A program made the position numbers and the translations under genes. The notes beneath the pieces were generated by a model that had not been told where the DNA came from, searched no databases, and saw only the letters and a list, made by a program, of their open reading frames with translations. Below, piece by piece: positions 57,091 to 64,000 of a stretch of 64,000 nt of DNA (positions are counted from its first letter, which is position 1; each line of letters begins with the position of its first letter). The DNA lies in NCBI GenBank assembly GCA_963556255.1, contig OY744615.1:6941217-7005216 (forward strand). Direction: 5' to 3'. The stretch is from Allolobophora icterica (lineage: Eukaryota > Annelida > Clitellata > Crassiclitellata > Lumbricidae).

Positions 57091-60000
57091 GCTTTATGTT
57101 CGATGTTTTATGTTTTATGTTTGATTTTTATGTTTTATGTTCGATGTTTGCATGTTCGGTGTTTCATGTTTGATGTTTAATGTTTATGTTCAATGTTCGC
57201 TGTTTCATGTTTCAAGTTCAATGTTTTATGTTTGATGTTTTATGTTTGATGTTTTAGGTTTTAGGTTTGATGTTCGATGTTTTATGTATGAAGTTTTATG
57301 TTTTATGTTCAGTGTTTTATGTTCGATGCTTTATGTTTTATGTTCAATATTCGATGCTTTATGTTCGATGTTTGATGTTTTTGGTTCTATGTTTTATGTT
57401 CGATGTTCTAGGTTTGATGTTTGATGTTTGATGTTTTATGTTCAATATTCGATGCTTTATGTTCGATGTTTAATGTTTTATGTTCGATGTTTAATTTTTA
57501 TGTTTATGCTCGATGTTTTATGTTTTATGTTTCATGTTCAATGTTTTATTTTTTTTGATGTTTTGTGTTCAATGTTTTATGCTTGATGTTTTATGTGGGA
57601 TGTTTTATGTTCGATGTTTTAGGTTTTATGTTCGATGTTTTAGGTTTTATGTTTGATGTTCGATGTTTTTTGTTCGATATTTTATTTTTTATGTTCAATG
57701 TTTTGTGTTCGATGTTTTATGTTCTATGCTCGGTGTTTTATGTTCGATATTTTATGTTCTATGTTTTATGTGTGACGTTGTATGTTCTATATTCGATGTT
57801 TTATGTTCGAAGTTCGATGCTTTATGTTTGATGTTTTATGTTCGATGTTTGATGTTTTATGTTGGATGTTTTATGTTTAAAGTTCGATGTTTCATGTTTT
57901 ATGTTCCATGTTCTAGGTTTCATGTTCGATGTTTTATGTTTTATATTCAATATTCGATGCTTTATGTTCGATGTTTGATGCAAAAACATGTTTGATGTTT
58001 GATGTTTTGTGTTCGATGTTCTAGGTTTTATGTTCGATGTTTCATGTTTTATGTTCAATATTCAATGTTTGATGTTTTTGGTTTGATGTTTTATGCTCGG
58101 TGCTTTATGCTCGATGTTTTATGTTTGATGTTCGATGTTTTATGTTCGAAGTTCGATGCTTTATGTTTTATGTTCGATGTTTGATGTTTTATGTTCGATG
58201 TTTTATGTTTAAAGTTCGATGTTTTATGTTCCATGTTCTAGGTTTCATGTTCGATGTTTTATGTTTTATATTCAATATTCGATGCTTTATGTTCGATGTT
58301 TGATGTTTTTGGTTTGATGTTTGTTGTTTTGTGTTCGATGTTCTAGGTTTTATGTTCGATGTTTCATGTTTTATGTTCAATATTCGATGTTTGATGTTTT
58401 TGGTTTGATGTTTTATGCTCGGTGCTTTATGCTCGATGTTTGATGTTTGATGTTCGATGTTTTATGTTCGATGTTTGATGTTTGATGTTTTATGTTCGAT
58501 GTTTCATGTTTTATGTTCAATATTCGATGTTTGATGTTTTTGGTTTGATGTTTTATGCTCGGTGCTTTATGCTCGATGTTTGATGTTTGATGTTCGATGT
58601 TTTATGTTCGATGTTTGATGTTTGATGTTTTATGTTCGATGTTTTATGTTGGATGTTTTATGTTTTATGTTCCATGTTCTAGGTTTCATGTTCGGTGTTT
58701 TAGGTTTTACATTCAATGTTCGATGTTTGATGTTTTGGTTTGATGTTTGATGTTTTGTGTTCGATGTTCTAGGTTTTATGTTCGATGTTTCATGTTTTAT
58801 GTTCAATATTCGATGCTTTATATTCGATGTTTGATGTTTTTGGTTTGGTGTTTTATGTTTCATGTTCGATGTTTAATGTTTCATGTTCGATGTTCAATGT
58901 TTATGTTTATACTCGATGTTTTATGTTTTATGTTCAATGTTTTATTTTTGATGTTTTGTGTTCAGTGTTTCATGTTTGATGTTTTGTGTTGAATGTTTTA
59001 TGTTCGATGTTTTAGGTTTTATGTTCGATGTTTTAGGTTTTATGTTTGATGTTCGATGTTTTTTGTTCAATATTTTATTTTTTATGTTCAATATTTTGTG
59101 TTCGATATTTTGTGTCTTATGTTCAATGTTCGATGTTTTATGTTTTATGTTCTATGCTCGGTGTTTTATGTTCGATATTTTATGTTCTATGTTTTATGTG
59201 TGACGTTGTATGTTCTATATTCGATGTTTTATGTTCGAAGTTCGATGCTTTGTGTTTGATGTTTTATGCTTGAGGCTTGATGTTTTATGTTCGATGTTTA
59301 ATGTTTTATGTTGGATGTTTTATGTTTAAAGTTCGATGTTTTATGTTTTATGTTCAATGTTTCATGTTTTATGTTCAATGTTTTATGTTGGATGTTATAA
59401 GTTTTATGTTCGATGTTTTATGTTTTTGGTTTGATGTTTTATGTTCGATGTTCTAGGTTTTATGTTCGATGTTTTATGTTTTTGGTTTGATGTTTTATGT
59501 TCCATGTTCTAGGTTTCATGTTCGATGTTTTATGTTTTATATTCAATATTCGATGCTTTATGTTCGATGTTTGATGTTTTTGGTTTGATGTTCTAGGTTT
59601 TATGTTCGATGTTTCATGTTTTATGTTCAATATTCGATGCTTTATATTCGATGTTTGATGTTTTTGGTTTGGTGTTTTATGTTTCATGTTCGATGTTTAA
59701 TGTTTCATGTTCGATGTTCAATGTTTATGTTTATACTCGATGTTTTATGTTTTATGTTCAATGTTTTATTTTTGATGTTTTGTGTTCAGTGTTTCATGTT
59801 TGATGTTTTGTGTTGAATGTTTTATGTTCGATGTTTTAGGTTTTATGTTCGATGTTTTAGGTTTTATGTTTGATGTTCGATGTTTTTTGTTCAATATTTT
59901 ATTTTTTATGTTCAATGTTTTGTGTTCGATATTTTGTGTCTTATGTTCAATGTTCGATGTTTTATGTTTTATGTTCTATGCTCGGTGTTTTATGTTCGAT

Positions 60001-63000
60001 ATTTTATGTTCTATGTTTTATGTGTGACGTTGTATGTTCTATATTCGATGTTTTATGTTCGAAGTTCGATGCTTTGTGTTTGATGTTTTATGCTTGAGGC
60101 TTGATGTTTTATGTTCGATGTTTAATGTTTTATGTTGGATGTTTTATGTTTAAAGTTCGATGTTTTATGTTTTATGTTCAATGTTTCATGTTTTATGTTC
60201 AATGTTTTATGTTGGATGTTATAAGTTTTATGTTCGATGTTTTATGTTTTTGGTTTGATGTTTTATGTTCGATGTTCTAGGTTTTATGTTCGATGTTTTA
60301 TGTTTTTGGTTTGATGTTTTATGTTCCATGTTCTAGGTTTCATGTTCGATGTTTTATGTTTTATATTCAATATTCGAAGCTTTATGTTCGATGTTTGATG
60401 TTTTTGGTTTGATGTTTGTTGTTTTGTGTTCGATGTTCTAGGTTTTATGTTCGATGTTTCATGTTTTATGTTCAATATTCGATGTTTGATGTTTTTGGTT
60501 TGATGTTTTATGCTCGGTGCTTTATGCTCGATGTTTGATGTTTGATGTTCGATGTTTTATGTTCGATGTTTGATGTTTGATGTTTTATGTTCGATGTTTG
60601 ATGTTTGATGTTTTATGTTGGATGTTTTATGTTTTATGTTCCATGTTCTAGGTTTCATGTTCGGTGTTTTAGGTTTTACATTCAATGTTCGATGTTTGAT
60701 GTTTTGGTTTGATGTTTGATGTTTTGTGTTCGATGTTCTAGGTTTTATGTTCGATGTTTCATGTTTTATGTTCAATATTCGATGCTTTATATTCGATGTT
60801 TGATGTTTTTGGTTTGGTGTTTTATGTTTCATGTTCGATGTTTAATGTTTCATGTTCGATGTTCAATGTTTATGTTTATACTCGATGTTTTATGTTTTAT
60901 GTTCAATGTTTTATTTTTGATGTTTTGTGTTCAGTGTTTCATGTTTGATGTTTTGTGTTGAATGTTTTATGTTCGATGTTTTAGGTTTTATGTTCGATGT
61001 TTTAGGTTTTATGTTTGATGTTCGATGTTTTTTGTTCAATATTTTATTTTTTATGTTCAATATTTTGTGTTCGATATTTTGTGTCTTATGTTCAATGTTC
61101 GATGTTTTATGTTTTATGTTCTATGCTCGGTGTTTTATGTTCGATATTTTATGTTCTATGTTTTATGTGTGACGTTGTATGTTCTATATTCGATGTTTTA
61201 TGTTCGAAGTTCGATGCTTTGTGTTTGATGTTTTATGCTTGAGGCTTGATGTTTTATGTTCGATGTTTAATGTTTTATGTTGGATGTTTTATGTTTAAAG
61301 TTCGATGTTTTATGTTTTATGTTCAATGTTTCATGTTTTATGTTCAATGTTTTATGTTGGATGTTATAAGTTTTATGTTCGATGTTTTATGTTTTTGGTT
61401 TGATGTTTTATGTTCGATGTTCTAGGTTTTATGTTCGATGTTTCATGTTTTATGTTCAATATTCGATGCTTTATGTTCGATGTTTGATGTTTTTGGTTTG
61501 ATGTTTTATGTTTCATGTTCGATGTTTAATGTTTTATGTTCGATGTTCAATTTTTATGTTTATGCTCGATGTTTTATGTTTTATGTTCAATGTTTTATTT
61601 TCGATGTTTTGTGTTCAATGCTTCATTTTTAATGTTTTGTGTGGAATGTTTTATGTTCGATGTTTTAGGTTTTATGTTTGATGTTCGATGTTTTATGTTC
61701 AATGTTTTATGTTGGATGTTTTATGTTTTATGTTCGATGTTTTATGTTTATGTTCTAGGTTTCATGTTCGATGTTTTATGTTTTATATTCAATATTCGAT
61801 GCTTTATGTTCGATGTTTGATGTTTTTGGTTTGATGTTTGTTGTTTTGTGTTCGATGTTCTAGGTTTTATGTTCGATGTTTCATGTTTTATGTTCAATAT
61901 TCGATGTTTGATGTTTTTGGTTTGATGTTTTATGCTCGGTGCTTTATGCTCGATGTTTGATGTTTGATGTTCGATGTTTTATGTTCGATGTTTGATGTTT
62001 GATGTTTTATGTTCGATGTTTGATGTTTTATGTTGGATGTTTTATGTTTTATGTTCCATGTTCTAGGTTTCATGTTCGGTGTTTTAGGTTTTACATTCAA
62101 TGTTCGATGTTTGATGTTTTGGTTTGATGTTTGATGTTTTGTGTTCGATGTTCTAGGTTTTATGTTCGATGTTTCATGTTTTATGTTCAATATTCGATGC
62201 TTTATATTCGATGTTTGATGTTTTTGGTTTGGTGTTTTATGTTTCATGTTCGATGTTTAATGTTTCATGTTCGATGTTCAATGTTTATGTTTATACTCGA
62301 TGTTTTATGTTTTATGTTCAATGTTTTATTTTTGATGTTTTGTGTTCAGTGTTTCATGTTTGATGTTTTGTGTTGAATGTTTTATGTTCGATGTTTTAGG
62401 TTTTATGTTCGATGTTTTAGGTTTTATGTTTGATGTTCGATGTTTTTTGTTCAATATTTTATTTTTTATGTTCAATGTTTTGTGTTCGATATTTTGTGTC
62501 TTATGTTCAATGTTCGATGTTTTATGTTTTATGTTCTATGCTCGGTGTTTTATGTTCGATATTTTATGTTCTATGTTTTATGTGTGACGTTGTATGTTCT
62601 ATATTCGATGTTTTATGTTCGAAGTTCGATGCTTTGTGTTTGATGTTTTATGCTTGAGGCTTGATGTTTTATGTTCGATGTTTAATGTTTTATGTTGGAT
62701 GTTTTATGTTTAAAGTTCGATGTTTTATGTTTTATGTTCAATGTTTCATGTTTTATGTTCAATGTTTTATGTTGGATGTTATAAGTTTTATGTTCGATGT
62801 TTTATGTTTTTGGTTTGATGTTTTATGTTCGATGTTCTAGGTTTTATGTTCGATGTTTTATGTTTTTGGTTTGATGTTTTATGTTCCATGTTCTAGGTTT
62901 CATGTTCGATGTTTTATGTTTTATATTCAATATTCGATGCTTTATGTTCGATGTTTGATGTTTTTGGTTTGATGTTCTAGGTTTTATGTTCGATGTTTCA

Positions 63001-64000
63001 TGTTTTATGTTCAATATTCGATGCTTTATATTCGATGTTTGATGTTTTTGGTTTGGTGTTTTATGTTTCATGTTCGATGTTTAATGTTTCATGTTCGATG
63101 TTCAATGTTTATGTTTATACTCGATGTTTTATGTTTTATGTTCAATGTTTTATTTTTGATGTTTTGTGTTCAGTGTTTCATGTTTGATGTTTTGTGTTGA
63201 ATGTTTTATGTTCGATGTTTTAGGTTTTATGTTCGATGTTTTAGGTTTTATGTTTGATGTTCGATGTTTTTTGTTCAATATTTTATTTTTTATGTTCAAT
63301 GTTTTGTGTTCGATATTTTGTGTCTTATGTTCAATGTTCGATGTTTTATGTTTTATGTTCTATGCTCGGTGTTTTATGTTCGATATTTTATGTTCTATGT
63401 TTTATGTGTGACGTTGTATGTTCTATATTCGATGTTTTATGTTCGAAGTTCGATGCTTTGTGTTTGATGTTTTATGCTTGAGGCTTGATGTTTTATGTTC
63501 GATGTTTAATGTTTTATGTTGGATGTTTTATGTTTAAAGTTCGATGTTTTATGTTTTATGTTCAATGTTTCATGTTTTATGTTCAATGTTTTATGTTGGA
63601 TGTTATAAGTTTTATGTTCGATGTTTTATGTTTTTGGTTTGATGTTTTATGTTCGATGTTCTAGGTTTTATGTTCGATGTTTTATGTTTTTGGTTTGATG
63701 TTTTATGTTCCATGTTCTAGGTTTCATGTTCGATGTTTTATGTTTTATATTCAATATTCGATGCTTTATGTTCGATGTTTGATGTTTTTGGTTTGATGTT
63801 TGTTGTTTTGTGTTCGATGTTCTAGGTTTTATGTTCGATGTTTCATGTTTTATGTTCAATATTCGATGTTTGATGTTTTTGGTTTGATGTTTTATGCTCG
63901 GTGCTTTATGCTCGATGTTTGATGTTTGATGTTCGATGTTTTATGTTCGATGTTTGATGTTTGATGTTTTATGTTCGATGTTTGATGTTTGATGTTTTAT
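57091..64000. repeat. Heptamer minisatellite (NATGTTY)n
   Basis: Almost the whole region parses into 7-mers such as GATGTTT, TATGTTC, TATGTTT and CATGTTT, roughly 950-1,000 units, with occasional longer units such as GATGTTTTTGGTTT. Strand composition is extreme: the plus strand is rich in T and G with very little C. Because 7 is not a multiple of 3, three heptamers give seven codons, so all frames tend to stay open and encode repeats of the MFYVRCF or NIKHQTS type. These are not genes. The array runs past the end of the window. Confidence 0.95.
58785..63690. repeat. Higher-order blocks within the heptamer array
   Basis: A block of about 660-690 bp recurs five times, starting near 58785, 59609, 60754, 62169 and 62993. 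It opens with the order TTCAATATTCGATGC, TTTATATTCG, TTTTTGGTTTGGTG and closes near GGATGTTATAAGTT. Start-to-start distances are 824, 1,145, 1,415 and 824 bp. The stretch 59609-60615 matches 62993 to the window end at an offset of 3,384 bp. A more diverged block starts near 61438. Confidence 0.85.

Noticed and set aside
57242..63859. Open frames of MFYVRCF type (plus) and NIKHQTSNIKHRT type (minus)
   Set aside because: A 7-bp DNA repeat gives a 7-residue repeat in every frame; these are arithmetic by-products of the minisatellite.
57091..64000. Telomere-like or CRISPR-like array
   Set aside because: The unit is ATGTT-based and does not match known telomere repeats. There are no unique spacers between conserved repeats.

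Overview
This window looks like animal (probably marine invertebrate) heterochromatin. It contains no rRNA, tRNA or conserved single-copy host gene that I can recognise. The evidence for an animal is a long ~450-bp satellite array, two Ty3/Gypsy-type LTR retrotransposons with the GMR1-type gene order (integrase before reverse transcriptase), primer-binding sites matching animal tRNA-Leu, a mariner-like relic and CR1/L2-like LINE tails. The species cannot be fixed from the sequence.

Layout: (1) 1-54,917 is one satellite array, about 38 kb of repeat, roughly 85 monomers of ~445-450 bp, cut into five pieces by four transposons. The array has higher-order structure: a four-monomer unit of ~1,783 bp, and block duplications at offsets of 6,700, 7,958, 8,403, 3,158 and 10,524 bp. 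(2) 14,806-15,607 is a deleted mariner-like element. (3) 27,898-29,289 is a 1.39-kb element with 19-bp inverted termini that I cannot assign to a family. (4) 31,897-39,257 is a Gypsy/GMR1-like element on the minus strand (element A), broken by frameshifts and by a nested LINE fragment. (5) 45,105-51,969 is a complete Gypsy/GMR1-like element on the plus strand (element B), with apparently identical LTRs and one open 1,813-codon gag-pol. (6) 54,918-57,090 is non-satellite sequence with a LINE 3' relic and a degenerate tandem repeat. (7) 57,091-64,000 is a T-rich heptamer minisatellite (NATGTTY) with its own higher-order blocks, running off the window.

The most notable pattern is where the insertions sit. 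The mariner, both Gypsy elements and a (TA)n expansion all lie in the same 16-bp perfect palindrome of the satellite monomer, and the fourth transposon lies in the self-complementary ACGT tract. Each Gypsy and mariner insertion has a clean target duplication. One array block exists both with element A (31.0-31.9 kb plus 39.26-40.7 kb) and without it (41.55-43.8 kb), so that insertion postdates the block duplication.

The only genes here are transposon genes: the Gag, protease, integrase, reverse transcriptase and RNase H of elements A and B, and the transposase relic. The many short reading frames in the satellite and in the heptamer array are by-products of repetition.
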